Origin: Nemertoderma westbladi
Lineage: Eukaryota > Xenacoelomorpha > Nemertodermatida > Nemertodermatidae
Length of the DNA stretch: 63,472 nucleotides
Direction of reading: 5' to 3'
Assembly (NCBI GenBank): GCA_032718475.1
Contig: JAUCBJ010006253.1
Span: 1-63,472, forward strand
The translations under genes and the position numbers were made by a program. The notes below the pieces were generated by a model. That model was not told the origin of the DNA. It did not search any database and saw nothing but the letters and a program-made list of their open reading frames with translations. Shown piece after piece: positions 45,333-56,971 of this stretch. Numbering within the stretch: the stretch's first letter is position 1; every line of letters begins with the position of its first letter.

Positions 45333-46525
45333 ATGACTCAAGCTCTATATTCACCGGCTTCTTTGTCCGATAAATTGGGAATTGATGAATTGGTAACGGT
45401 TTATTTTTATCTAAAATGTACCACCAAAGAAATCAAATCATTACTCAATTCTGTCCACGATATTGCAATATCCGAATGAACGATAAAACGAATGAAAGCT
45501 TCTTTAAACCTAAGGAGTCGAAATTACGAGAAGTCTATTTCAAAAATCTTGCAAGCAATAATATCTGAGATTTTAAATCATTGCGGAGGAAACTGTGGTT
45601 ATAGGACTATACAAAGGCGAATATGGGCTAGATTTCTTGTTAATGCTAGTAATGAAACTGTTCGCATTATATTGAAGTACATTGATCCAGAAGGTGCTCG
45701 ACTAAGAAAGACACTGCACATACACGGTTGAATTGATTTGCAAATACAGTATTTTATAAATATAGAATTGGCATTACCCTTGTATTGATCGAATATTTTT
45801 TTTCATTTCAACCTTTACACCAGTCTTGTCGGCATTTATATTAAAAAAAATTGTCAACTTTCGTTTATTGTTTTGTGTGTAATTTATATTTTTATTAATA
45901 CATTATAATAATTTAAAACTCAATTCGACCTGACAGGTGCCATCGATGGGTTCTCTTGTAAAGTACTTTGGTTAAAAGTGTTACCTACTAACAATAATCC
46001 CAAGGTAGTTGTAGATGCCTATTTTTATCTATTGATTTGCATTAATCGTCTGCCTAACCTTATTTGGGTCGATGCTGGCACAGAATATGTCGATATTATA
46101 CGTGTTCACAAAGAACTCAGATTATTGTGTGACGACAGACGAATAGATAACCCGCTGATAATTGGCAGCTCAGTGTATAATATTCGCATTGAAAGGTTAT
46201 GGCGAGACCTCAGAGCTATTACTGTGCAAGAACTGATGGATATATTTCAAGGCATGGTCGATAGTGGGATATATAATACAATAGATAAACTACACGTTCA
46301 AGTTGCATGATATTGTTTTTTTCGGATCATCCAAGATGAATTGGATAGTTTTGTATTGATATGGAATATACACTGCATGCGTAAGAAAAGGAAAATAGGA
46401 TTTCCAGGGGGAATACCTGATGTACTTTATTATAATCCTTACGATTATGGGAAACTGGACTGTTCTTTGGATTCGCCAGTATCGAAATTGGAACTGCAAT
46501 ATATGAGAGAGGTCCTTACCGATTA
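45333..46525 (+). pseudogene. Integrase-fold DDE transposase pseudogene
   Basis: From ATG at 45333 a frame with one TGA (in place of an expected sense codon near 45477) runs to 45731. It has YFYLKCTTKEIKSLL (helix-turn-helix-like), HCGGNCGYRTIQRRIW and IDPEGARLRKTL. After about 200 unrelated bases, coding resumes with GAIDGFSCKVLWLKVLPTNN, WVDAGTEYVDI, NIRIERLWRDL, then after a stop at 46308 IIQDELDSFVLIWNIHC and FPGGIPDVLYYNP. This is the order of a family of retroviral-integrase-like proteins common in fish and invertebrates. The block expected before GAIDGF, with a catalytic Asp (WH-DGYDKL type), is missing. The later Asp (VDAGTE) and Glu (RIERLW) are present. Confidence 0.82.
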
Positions 46526-47204
46526 AGTTCTCCACCATGGATGCACAGTCGATTTTATACAATTATTAGAACTTGGCTATCAACGTAATCTACCTATCCA
46601 ACCTACATCATTAAACTCGGGAAAACTACTTTACAGTAATATCATAGAAACAATTTTAGGATAATAGTTCGTGTTCAGTAGTTCCGTGTTCAAGAAACTA
46701 TATATTTTATTCTATATATAATTAATTGTATATATTTTTATTCTTAAATTGTTACTTTTTCGATCGAATTTACCCCAAAATCGGGAGAAAAAAGTTCGAC
46801 TTTTTGCAGCTCTCTAGTTACGTAATAAATAAGAATTTATATGAGAACATATAAATTAATTAACATTGAGTAAGGCTGTACCAGGTGTTGAAGAGTACAG
46901 CTGATGCTCCGTAAATTTTTTTCCCATGTAATAAATAATTATTGTTCAATGGCCCCAAGGCCAAAATTACACCCCCCCCCCCCCCCTCCCCATGGTTACC
47001 TGAAATTTAAATCAAAATAATTTAATAATCTAAACTTAAGACTTTGATACTTCTAATAAATGGAATAAGTAGATAGGAGAATATCCATCGGAATGGAACT
47101 CGCACCCCGGGAGACGCAGTACAGCAACCGCCACAACTGTTGCGGCATTAAAAAAAACTATAACACAAACAATCACGCGAAAACTACTAATTCTACTAAA
47201 ACAA
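46526..47204. other. AT-rich spacer between the DDE and HECT pseudogenes
   Basis: No gene was recognised. A C run lies at about 46972-46986. Confidence 0.5.
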
Positions 47205-48948
47205 TTACACAATATTGAAAAGCAAATTTTCAGGGTTGTTTATTATTGATTCGAATTCCTGTCGCAGATGTCTGTACACCTTGTACGTTGATGGTAGTTC
47301 TAGAACTGGTCCACAGGTATGGGTGATTGGGCGTCGCCCAGCACCATCCAGCTTCATAAACATTATGTCAATTTTCTCCACATTAATTATGGCGGAACCG
47401 GTTACAAATCGTAGAAACCGCTGAAGGCCAACTTCACTTTGGGCACGAACAAATGGTTGCAAAATTCTCAGTGACCGATTTTCATTCGCATTGTTTGGGA
47501 TTGCCGATGACAGTAGACTCATCACAGATGGCACAGTAGCCTTCTTAACTTCGTAGATATCCATAATGGATTTAATGTCGGAGAAATACGTTACTAAAAT
47601 AGCCATGTGTTTGAGATCCAATACATTCAAATGCATAGTTGCATTCCTGGATTGGCTGTTTATGTGCGATAGATAGGATAACTGTACGTATTTGATCATG
47701 CGAGGGAAATGTTGAATGAAAATCAAAGCGATCTAGTAAATCAATAAACTCATCTTTTTCAATAGCAGAAAATTTATTACCACCAAGTGCATTCTCAACA
47801 ATATCACTATCAGAATGTGAAACTTGAACGAATTTATTAGTATGTTGTCAGACAGGGCACTTTCCCCATGAATGAGACAAACTACAAACGCTGGTGCCTA
47901 GTTTTAATGGGAAAAATCCACAATCCAAATACCCTTTAATGAGTATCCGCCCCATACTGTGCCACTCATCAAAGCCAAATTCTGGACCTGGTATGACTCG
48001 CCATCATCAGCTATGGAATCAAAGAATGCAGACCAGAATGCAAAATACGCTTCACGGCTGATGCCATTCACATCTGCACCACACTCATTAATAAATTCAA
48101 TTTTGACAGTTATTTCTATATTGCCTCCATGTTTGATATACTTGATCATATATGTAAAACATTGGTACGATTAATTCATAATGTTTCCTGTTGAGCTCGC
48201 TACCGGAACTAAACTCATAAATGTCTTCTTCACCTTCAACAATGGCATTGCTACTGTACCACTATCATCAAATCCAAATCTATATGGTGCTCTTACAATG
48301 GTTCGAGGGCGAAGTACATATCACGAATCAACAACATCAAGTGTAGAAACTTCAATAACATCATTGCTGCCAGAGTTTTCCACAGCAATAGGAGTATCGT
48401 CAGCGATATAATTAATATCGGCGTTTCTTGGACAAACAGTACCTGTATTAGAAATAACAGTATTATTATCCATCAGTTCAGTTTGGGGATTCACGACAGG
48501 GGAACTCCTTATATAAAATCTTAGTAGAAGCATAATATTCACTATTCAGTCACAGATTTACATAACTCATCGTCATTAAGTTTCTCTTCAGCCCAGTTCA
48601 TTAGACAAACAAATTCAACCTGACCCACACTGCTAACACCATCTGGAAAAAAAACGTCAATACCACGACGTAGAACTTCTTTAATTGTACAATATCTTGC
48701 AGAGTGCAACGAACGTGCCCCACCTCCTTTATAAGCCTTTCTCTGTACGAATCTCTCATCATGTCCACCACGGTGTTTCCAACCAATCTTGACAATACAT
48801 TCAGTACATTGAGCGTGTTTTTACCGGTACTGGTACTATGTTTCACTTTCAGCTGTTTATTCCGGCGCTTTGATGATGATTGTTGGTCCAGACTACACGA
48901 TCTAATACGATCTATTAATTTCTTGATTCTCTTATCCCTAGTCTCCAT
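47205..48948 (-). pseudogene. HECT-type E3 ubiquitin ligase pseudogene
   Basis: In minus-strand order: METRDKRIKKLIDRIRS at 48948, preceded by tattacag; a Ser/Asp-rich middle around 48540-48320; then the HECT N-lobe with IEFINECGADVNGISREAYF near 48090 and IKGYLDCGFFPLKLG near 47910. After a stop and a shift come DEFIDLLDRF and SIAHKQPIQECNY, and finally the C-lobe with GLQRFLRFVTGS and HTCGPVLELPSTY, ending FNIV at 47205. The Cys of HTCGP matches the catalytic cysteine that accepts ubiquitin. Several stops and shifts break it. Because it lies between matching arrays and terminal repeats, it may be cargo of the DDE element. Confidence 0.82.
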
Positions 48949-48989
48949 TACCTGTAATAAAAACGACAAACAATAACATATGACATGTA

Positions 48990-50336
48990 CAGAAGTAAGT
49001 AGGCCTACCCCCTATAATATCAGCAGGACCATGATATAGACGATATAGATGCATAGACCCTCTTACTAGGGCAAATCTTGTCCTGTAACTAGGACCCCTA
49101 TCGTTCTGGGATAAGGACGCCCTTGGTCCTGGATTAAGGACCCATATTCTTGGCTGCAGGGGTATATGGCCTGACCAGGCAGATGGTGATCTACCAATGG
49201 CTGGTCAGGAGTAGAGTGTTCTCATGTCCACTCTGAGAGCACTTCACTGCGACCTGCACCTGGCAGCAAGGGTACAGGGCATGACCCAGCAGATGAGCTG
49301 CAACAGCCAATGGTGGGTCATGTGCGCCAGAGTAGATATGGGTGATGGGCCTCAACATATCTGACTCCATTGCGACACCCACCCTGTGGAATGGCAAACC
49401 AGGGTGTGGTATTTGCCCCGAGAGCTGACTCGGCAAAAAAGCACCCCCCAACCCCCACTATGGATTACATTAGCAATGCGGAGGTCCGGCCACTAGAGGC
49501 TAGTGGAATTACCGGACACAATCGGCCTCACAGGCGTCAGTTAACTCCTAACCGGCTGCCTGTCTCACCCCAAGTACAGTTGCAGTACAAGTAAGAAAAA
49601 TTGTGGGTACCGGAAACTGCATTGAGCCTATAGATGTCTTATCGTACCGGTCTGCTGGTATTCAATCTTATTAAAGCACAGTGGGTGGGGGTCAGTTTGT
49701 ACCTACAACTGTACAAAACCAATTACTGAATTAGCCCAAACATATAGTGACAGCCTTTAGTAGGTTGTGGTTGTAGTTAGGCCTAGGCAGTTGCATGTCA
49801 CTTAAATTCCAGGTGTGTCTAGAGGATTTTGAGTTAGGTAGCCGGGTACCGGTACCGGCAATGACTGGTATCCTTTGATGTTGGTAGGGTGGTAGGCCTA
49901 TATTATATTATACTGTTATATATTTTATAGGCCTATTCAGCTATTGCTGTATTGCAGTAGGCCTATAGATATATAGATATATATATAGTACAGTTGGGCC
50001 TACTAACCTTTGCTGATAAATCATCATCAGTGAAATCAGAGGAATTGGATTCCTCGTCCATCTTCCATTATACAGTCAGACAGTTATCACTGTATCGTGA
50101 CTTTATAACAAACTAGATTACAATCTATGGTAGACTGGTAGATCTAAACTTTGTTATTATTAAAACCGGTACTACTACCTGTAGAACAGAACAGACTGAT
50201 ATGCTGATAAACTTACATGCAGTAACTGGTACCGGTACTGCTGCTGTGCTGCACTGTTACACCACTATACATCAGTACCACATACAACTGGCAGACAGGC
50301 AGACAAAGCAACTCCCGAAATAAGCACTATGAGTAC
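48990..50336. other. Unassigned region, GC-richer between 49080 and 49600
   Basis: No recognised gene. A diverged internal duplication (gaccaggcagatggtgat and gacccagcagatgagctg near 49170 and 49285) and a short frame, MDYISNAEVRPLEASGITG (from 49460), are visible. The remainder is AT-rich with many aggcct and accggt palindromes. Confidence 0.45.
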
Positions 50337-50339
50337 TAT

Positions 50340-50728
50340 GGGGCCGTCCAAGTATGACGTCTGCACTTTTCCCCAAAATATTGACCCCCTCCCTCCCCTA
50401 AATCAGATGTCATCAGATAGGCGTTGACCCCCCCCCCCCCCCCCCCTAAATCAGATTAAAAAAAATTTTGCGTCCTAATCACTGAAACATGGTGATTGGT
50501 AACTGAAACAGAAGGTCGTGCTACGGGCCTTCGGGGGCTTCGAACAATTAAAATAGGCAAGCTATTTATTCTTCAACTGTAACTCTTCTAGCACCTATAA
50601 ATGCCAACGGATAACGACGGCATAAATGCTGACGTCAGGTTTTGGCTGACCCCCTCCCCTCCCCTCATCAGCACGTCATCAGATTTTCCCAACCCCCTAA
50701 AGTGCTGACGTCATACTTGGACAGCCCC
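50340..50728. mobile_element. 389-bp inverted-repeat element with TAT duplication
   Basis: The ends ggggccgtccaagtatgacg and (reverse) ggggctgtccaagtatgacg are flanked by TAT on both sides (50337-50339 and 50729-50731). The C-rich subterminal parts include a C run at about 50427-50443. No coding sequence. Confidence 0.88.
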
Positions 50729-50799
50729 TATGACTGTGGAAGGATGATATGTTATCTTTTCAAATTTACCGCTAAAAGCCAAAATCAAATAACTCCCAT

Positions 50800-51312
50800 G
50801 TTTTGAAACAAGTCGTGTGCACAAGTTCTTTCTGATGTAACAAGTCGTGCGCAGGACTTGTTTTAGAAAAACAAGTCGTGCGCACGACTTGGTTCTGATG
50901 TAACAAGTCGTGCGCACGAGTTGTTTTAGCAAAACAATTCGTGCTCACAAGTTGTTTCTGAAGTAACAAGTTGTGCGCACGAGTTGTTTTATCTAAACAA
51001 GTCGTGGGCACGAGTTGTTTCTGAAGTAACAAGTCGTGCACACGAGTTGTTTTAGCAAAACAAGTCGTGCACAGGAGTTGTTTCTGAAGTAACAAGTCGT
51101 GCACACGAGTTGTTTCTAAAGTAAAAAGTCGTGTGCACGAGTTGTTTTAGCAAAACAAGTCGTGCGCATGAGTTGTTTCTGAAGTAACAAGTTGTGCACA
51201 CGACTTGTTTTAGCAAAACAAGTCGTGCGCACGAGTTGTTTTTAGCAAAACAAGTCGTGCACATGAGTTGTTTCTGATGTAACAAGTCGTGCACACGATT
51301 CGTTTTAGCAAA
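50800..51312. repeat. Palindromic array 2, about 16 units
   Basis: The period is 31 bp, with alternating spacers ttctgaagt and tttagcaaa, so the true period is 62 bp. Dyad cores are of the acaagtcgtgcgcacgagtt type. It resembles array 1 and lies just inside the right terminal repeat of the candidate DDE-HECT element. Confidence 0.93.
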
Positions 51313-51523
51313 AAAAATTCGTTGTTGGCCCTTCAGTGCCACCATACAATGCAGTTTGAAGTACCTACATCTGCATATCACAAAGTTGGTAGGTACTGAA
51401 TACAGCACTTTAGTCAGACTGTACCAGTGCACTGTTATTACAGTAGGCCTACCGTATTATTTTACTGTGTAAAGTTTGTGCAAAATTGTGTAGTATACCG
51501 GTCTGCCTGTAGGCCACAGGTTG

Positions 51524-52620
51524 TAATGGCACAATTTGAATGTCTCGGACATAACTGTGACTTCATTTGTGTTGTCAAGTTGAAGTATCGGGATGTTGTT
51601 GCTTCTAATTGTAATTCGGTAAAGTTATGGACCTGGTGGTGCCAGCATGGCATTGGACCACTTGATCCTCCACAATGCAAAAGTTGCGATAGGAAATTAA
51701 GTCTTGCTACAAGAGCCTCACGTTCCAAGAAGCGACAGGTAGAGAGCCATATGGTTTATCAATGTTATAACCACGCATGTCCCGATGTTTGTAAAATAAT
51801 TACGGCGAAAAAGTTTGATGATATATCGTTCCTTGGAGAGGGTGGGAGATTGGACCATTTAACTGCCTTTTCATTAGTGTGGTGTGTCTGTCATGGCTGG
51901 TCGCATAAAGAGATAATGGCTGAGCTCGATTTGTCTCACGTTACTGTGACTGATTACATTTACTTTATCACTGAATACGCTGAAATCTACAACAGAGCAG
52001 ATTATGAAGTTTCTGAAGGAACGTTCCACAATGGGCAGTATGACGTGACCATTACAGCGTTACGCCGAAAAGGAAATGTAATTCCGGTAAACGTAGCTGT
52101 AAAGACCACCCGGGTCCGCAGTGGATGATAACTGGGTTAGACGTCTCACAAACTAAATCGAATTCTGGGAGTCAAAAGTCACGAAAATGCTTCATCCAAT
52201 ATATTCCTGATCGTAGTGGCGAATCACTACATTCACCCATAGAACATTTAGCTGCACCTGATGTGACTGTTACTACCGATAAACATAAGAGCTATGTAGC
52301 CATTGGAACCACTGTTTGGGCAGATCTGACTCATAAAGTAGTAAAAGTAGTAAAGTAGTATGAGTGTACTGGATCCAAATTTATAACCACTGATTGAACT
52401 CACACGAACCATGTCGAATGTATGCATTCCGTATTCGTCAACGTTTCCATCAAGTATTGTGGAAAGGAAACACCAGCGGAAACAAAATTCAGTTCTGCAT
52501 GTTCGTAACTAACTGTAACCGCCGAAAGCAACCGATTCCACTGCTTGTAGCTTGGCTCCGGGTCGCGCTAAGTTACTCACAGTCAACCACAGTCATGATG
52601 AACTTGTTGCTACATTAAAG
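51524..52620 (+). pseudogene. Merlin/IS1016-like transposase pseudogene
   Basis: The first frame (51524-52126) has a zinc-ribbon region (CLGHNCDFIC; CKSCDRK; CYNHACPDVC), a helix-turn-helix stretch (HGWSHKEIMAELDLSHVTV) and the first catalytic block. In that block the usual D-E pair reads VSEGTFHN, so the Asp is replaced by Ser. A shift at about 52126 leads to ITGLDVSQT, the second block TVTTDKHKSYVAIG with its Asp, and after a stop the third block HTNHVECMHS with the Glu. This motif order is that of IS1016/ISXO2-related Merlin transposases. Terminal repeats were not identified. It lies immediately outside the candidate DDE-HECT element. Confidence 0.82.
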
Positions 52621-53767
52621 GATGTCAATGCACGTATTTACTAATCTATTGTCTAACTAATTATTAATAATCTATAGAATTTGTAGTTATATTGTATTTG
52701 GAGTAGGCCTACTGGTATTGCATGCATTCTATTTCATGTATTTGATTCCAAAATGTTTATCTGTTAATTGCTGAATTGTAATTGAAATTATACTTGTTGT
52801 TTTAATCGGTTGATTTTTTGACATTTTTGAAAAACTTTTCCAATTGGTAACGAAATTCAACACGCTTTTTGACAATTCTCAAAAAAATTTCCCAAATCAG
52901 AGGGTGTTTTTGACCATATTCTGGTAATTTAAAAACCCAAAAAAACGCAAAAAATGAGGGGTAAAAATATGGCCGTCTAGGTACCCTAAACTGCATATTC
53001 CCATGAAAAGTACTAGCTAACACAAAATAAAAATTACTAGCTACCATCTTACTGACAGGAGGTAAAATATTTGTTTGAGACCAAAAAACTCATGATAATA
53101 GCCATTTCACAATAAAACAATTATTAAATTTTTTCAAATGTAATTTTTTTCACTAGCTAAAAAAAAGTACTAGCTAACACAAAATCAAAATTATTATCTA
53201 CCATCCTACTGTCAGAAGGTCAAATATTTGTTGTCAACCCATATTTTTTGGCAAAATCATACTTTTCTAGAACGAGTTATATTTACATAGAAAATAAATG
53301 CTAAGTTGAAACACCAGCCCTAGGGTAAATAACCAATCAGCCCTAGGGCAAACAACCAGTTGTTTCCTGCTTTTTCAAATTCATACCAAATATTCCTTGG
53401 TAACCATAATATAATATGTTCTAGATGTTTCATATTGCTTTTGCAAAATATACTGTACTGTGCAGCTTAATAAAATTAGTTAAATCTACCAGTAAGCATA
53501 TTTCATTGAGACTGCAGCTTTTTCTCATTTTGAGAGTTCATCACCACTCGGGGATATGGATAATGGTATTACTGTACTTGGCAAGCCCCCCCCCCCCCCC
53601 CCCCCCCCTCCCTCCCTTTATTTATAATTTTAACCGTTCATTATCTATTCTTTTTGAATATTTCTCTTTGACGTTTTTTTTATTATAAATGTTTAATCAA
53701 ATGTATGTTAACAACCTACGTTTTATTTACTGCTCGAAATTGTTAAATGGTTGCTGGATTTTTTATG
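52621..53767. other. AT-rich spacer with a long C run
   Basis: No gene was recognised. Duplicated blocks with gtactagctaacacaaaat (near 53010 and 53167), and a C run of about 25 bases at 53586-53611. Confidence 0.5.
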
Positions 53768-53889
53768 ATAGCCAGCAGTGCCGGATTACCCAATGTGCAC
53801 AGTGTGCACGTGCACAGGGGCCTCCACCACTGAGGGGCCTCCACCACTCAACACTCAAAAAATTATGAAAAAAATAAACAGAAAAACTT

Positions 53890-54640
53890 ACAGGAAAGGA
53901 CAGTGGTTTAGTACATAAATACGTAAATAGACATAAATGTTTCAGTTATTCACTAGTATAGGAGTAGGCCTACACGTATAAGCTATAAAGTTTCAGTTTG
54001 ATGTTTAATCTGTGAGTACAACTTACAGTAGTAGGTCTACAGTACACTACATGTATACAGAAAGGACAGTGGTTTAGTACATAAATGTTTCAGTTATTCA
54101 CAAGTAGGAGTAGGCCTATACGTATAAGCTATAAAGTTTCAGTTTGATGTTCATTCTGTGAGTACAACTTACAGTAGTAGGTCTACAGTACACTACATGT
54201 ATACAGAAAGGACAGTGGTTTAGTACATAAATGTTTCAGTTATTCACAAGTAGGAGTAGGCCTACACGTATAAGCTATAAAGTTTCAGTTTGATGTTCAG
54301 TCTGAGAGTACAACTTACAGTAGTAGGTCTACAGTACACTGCATGTATACAGAAAGGACAGTGGTTTAGTACATAAATGTTTCAGTTATTCACAAGTAGG
54401 AGTAGGCCTACACGTATAAGCTATAAAGTTTCAGTTTGATGTTCAGTCTGTGAGTACAACATACAGTAGTAGGTCTACAGTACACTGCATGTATAAAGAA
54501 AGGATAGTGGTTTAGTACATAAATGTTTCAGTTATTCACTAGTAGGAGTAGGTCTACACGTATAAGCTATAAAGTTTAAGTTTGATGTTCAGTCTGTGAG
54601 TACAACTTACAGTAGTAGGTCTACAGTACACTTACACTAC
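53890..54640. repeat. 147-bp tandem repeat, 5 copies
   Basis: Copies begin aaaggacagtggtttagt at about 53896, 54060, 54207, 54353 and 54499. Each contains gtaggcctacacgtataagc or a close variant. It is internal to the hAT-type element. Confidence 0.92.
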
Positions 54641-54649
54641 ATGTGCAGT

Positions 54650-55246
54650 ACTGTTTTGCTAACTGTAGCTATCGCAGACCAATCAGCAGACCGACACATC
54701 AACAAGAAACGAAAGCAAATATGAAAAACGTAAAGAGAGGAGACGCAAGGAATCTGCGGCTATTGCAGGAACACATCCACTCAGCCAATTACTGTACAGC
54801 TTTCTTTGGACCAATGACAGGGGCAGCAATAAGTGAAGTTGAGAGTGACGACGGTTCGGAATCGCAATGTGATGCTGCTCCTATACTTCCGAGGTACGGA
54901 CTCGGACTGTGAGGTCCAAGAGGGAGACATAGATGTGCAGCAAGATCCAGAGACGGTACTTAAAGTCCTGCTTGTTGAATGTGATATCGGCCTGTGGCCA
55001 GATAAACTTACTGACGTTCAAATTGATGCTGTGGTTAACTTGGATGTGTCCAAGCTACAGCATGCGGATCCAGAGTCACTTGAACTCTCCGCAGTGCAGA
55101 CAGTTGAGAAGGAAGGACGTTCAGTAGCTCGGAAGTGTGGTGTGAGCATGTTTGAACGCAAGCTAAAGAACACAAAGTCTTCCAATCGCACATGGTTGTG
55201 CTTTAGTCCATATTATACACGACTTTGCATCTCGCAAGGCTTGTAA
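54650..55246 (+). pseudogene. hAT transposase N-terminal fragment with TTF-type zinc finger start
   Basis: Shifted frames give SKYEKRKERRRKESAAI, an acidic stretch with DIGLWPDKLTDVQID, and FERKLKNTKSSNRTWLCFSP. That is the N-terminal order of hAT transposases with a TTF-type zinc finger. The DDE catalytic and dimerisation domains are missing, so this is a deletion derivative. Confidence 0.65.
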
Positions 55247-55570
55247 AGTTGTTTTCTAAATAAAGTACTATATGTATACTGGTTAGATTCTTTTTTGTAT
55301 TATTATTCTTTGTTTTATTATAATAATCGTTTAAATCTAAATATATCTTTCTATCTCTGATCGATCAGGGGCCCCCACCAATCATGTGCACAGGGGCCCC
55401 CATCAGGCTTGATCCGGCTCTGATAGCCAGTGTTACAAACACCGATGTGAAAAACACGAAATTTACATTATTATAGCATTATTACATTATAATACATTAT
55501 ACATTATTATTATGTGTGCTTTTATTATGTGCTTTCAAGCAAGGGGGGGCGGCGGCAGGCCACGTAATAC

Positions 55571-56971
55571 ATGGTTAACAATGTAGATTGGGGAGAGATC
55601 ATCAATGATATATCAGTGTTTGAAAGTGAAGATGACAATGAATTTGCTCGCATATCTCAAGAAGTTTTAAAAGACGAAAGTTTCATTCAAGCTAATCGAA
55701 ATGAAAATACCAATATGGCTACAAAAACTGCCTTGAGTGTGTTTCAAAACTTTCTCAGTCTCACCAAGTGCAATAGGCCGATTGCACAATTGTCAAAGCA
55801 GGATCTTGGTTTTCATTTTAACTCATTTATAAAGAGCTATAAGAAAAAAACGGAGATAAATTTGAAACTACAACATTGAGATCATACTTCTTTGGTCTTT
55901 TACGTTATTTTCGAGACGAGTTAGGTTATGGAGACATTTTGAAGCTTCCAGAATTCAGTCTCTCAGCTAAAGTATTCAATGCAAGACTGAAGAAATTGAA
56001 AGCTTCGGTAAAAGGAAATTTCCCAAATGCCAGTGACACACTTACTAATTTGGATTTCAAGAAGATGGAAGAGCTCAATTTGCTTGGTCATGATAATCCC
56101 ATTACACGTTATATGTGGTTTTTCTCATGCAGTTTGGAGGTCGTCAATGCGCGAAATATTGATCAAAGATATAGAGAAGGGCTATTGTGTGGATAGTAAT
56201 TCATTCTATTTGACACTAACTGAACGAACAACCAAGACAAGATCAGGGGCATTATGTACTGGCAGAAAGTTGTTGAAACATAAAGCATTTGCAGTAAATT
56301 CAAACAATAAGATTTTTCCGTGTTTCTGCACGATTTTTATATGAAAAAGAGATTTGTAGATAGCGACGTAGTTCCCGAGGAGCCATATTTTGTTCGTGCA
56401 AAGGGATTTATCCCGTACGATGGTAAGAGCTGGTGCTGTCAGCAACCTGTTGGAAAAAAACCAGTTTTCCAAAATTCTTACAAAGATGACTGGTCTCACT
56501 GGAAGAGCTGATGGTGGAAAGATAACCCTTATGTGTTACAGAAAGGCCACTGCTAAAGCCATTGTTGATAATCAACTCCTGGTCAACTATGCACAGCACC
56601 AGCTCGGACATAAAAACCTGGCTACAACGTCTTCAGACTTGAAACCAACATCCACAGCTCAGCATGAAGTTTCTTTGGCAGTTTCATCAATGGTTACTGG
56701 GCATAAAAAGGCGAATGAGTCTTCGCGATCTGAGTGCCACAGATACGATTCGATTTCAACCTCTGATGACTCTTTACCTTCCCACTGGACCCCTGGGCCT
56801 GCTATTGCTTCCACGCAATCAGTCAGTAATAAATCATCTTCTGCTGAGCTGACACACTCCATAATGTTAGGTAACACTATAAATGGACCAATTAAGATTA
56901 ATATTATAGGTGGAGCGGCTATCCCGCCCTTCGCTTCCTTCCTTCCCTGCACAACTACAGACATCACATAG
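55571..56971 (+). pseudogene. Crypton-like tyrosine recombinase pseudogene
   Basis: The segments 55571-55877, 55876-56196, 56170-56340 and 56390-56971 lie in shifted frames. The first has an N-terminal DNA-binding-type region (ALSVFQNFLSLTKCNRPI, then SKQDLGFHFNSFIKSY). Next come SYFFGLLRYFRDELGYGDI and NARLKKLKASVKG, then LERTTKTRSG-type sequence. The C-terminal part reads TLMCYRKATAKAIVD and QHQLGHKNLATT, matching the H-x-x-R...GH core of tyrosine recombinases, with the usual His before the Arg replaced. A tail with NTINGPIKINII resembles Crypton C-termini. At least three shifts break it. It begins 141 bases after the hAT-type element's target duplication. No element ends were identified. 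Confidence 0.72.

Larger units (their letters stand above)
41561..51346. mobile_element. Candidate large DNA transposon with DDE and HECT genes
   Basis: The sequence tatggtggcactgaagggcc at 41561 recurs inverted, ending at 51346, with at least 25 identical terminal bases followed by a T/A run. The eight bases outside each end are caatgctc and caatgcag, matching at six of eight positions exactly where a target duplication should be. Just inside both ends lie arrays of the same 31-bp palindromic unit. Between them are an integrase-fold transposase pseudogene (plus strand) and a HECT ubiquitin-ligase pseudogene (minus strand). Later insertions are a miniature LTR element, a TTAA element and a TAT element. 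The alternative is a chance bracketing by two small elements of one family. Confidence 0.6.
53776..55422. mobile_element. hAT-type non-autonomous element, 1647 bp
   Basis: The left end cagtgccggattacc and the right end (reverse) cagagccggatcaag are short hAT-like termini. The 8-bp target duplication ATAGCCAG lies at 53768-53775 and 55423-55430. Both ends have gtgcacaggggcc subterminal blocks. The interior has a 147-bp tandem repeat and the start of a transposase. Confidence 0.9.

Noticed and set aside
49191-49594. Short frames in the GC-richer block as host exons
   Set aside because: There is no domain, no convincing splice sites, and an internal diverged duplication. Reported only as unassigned sequence.
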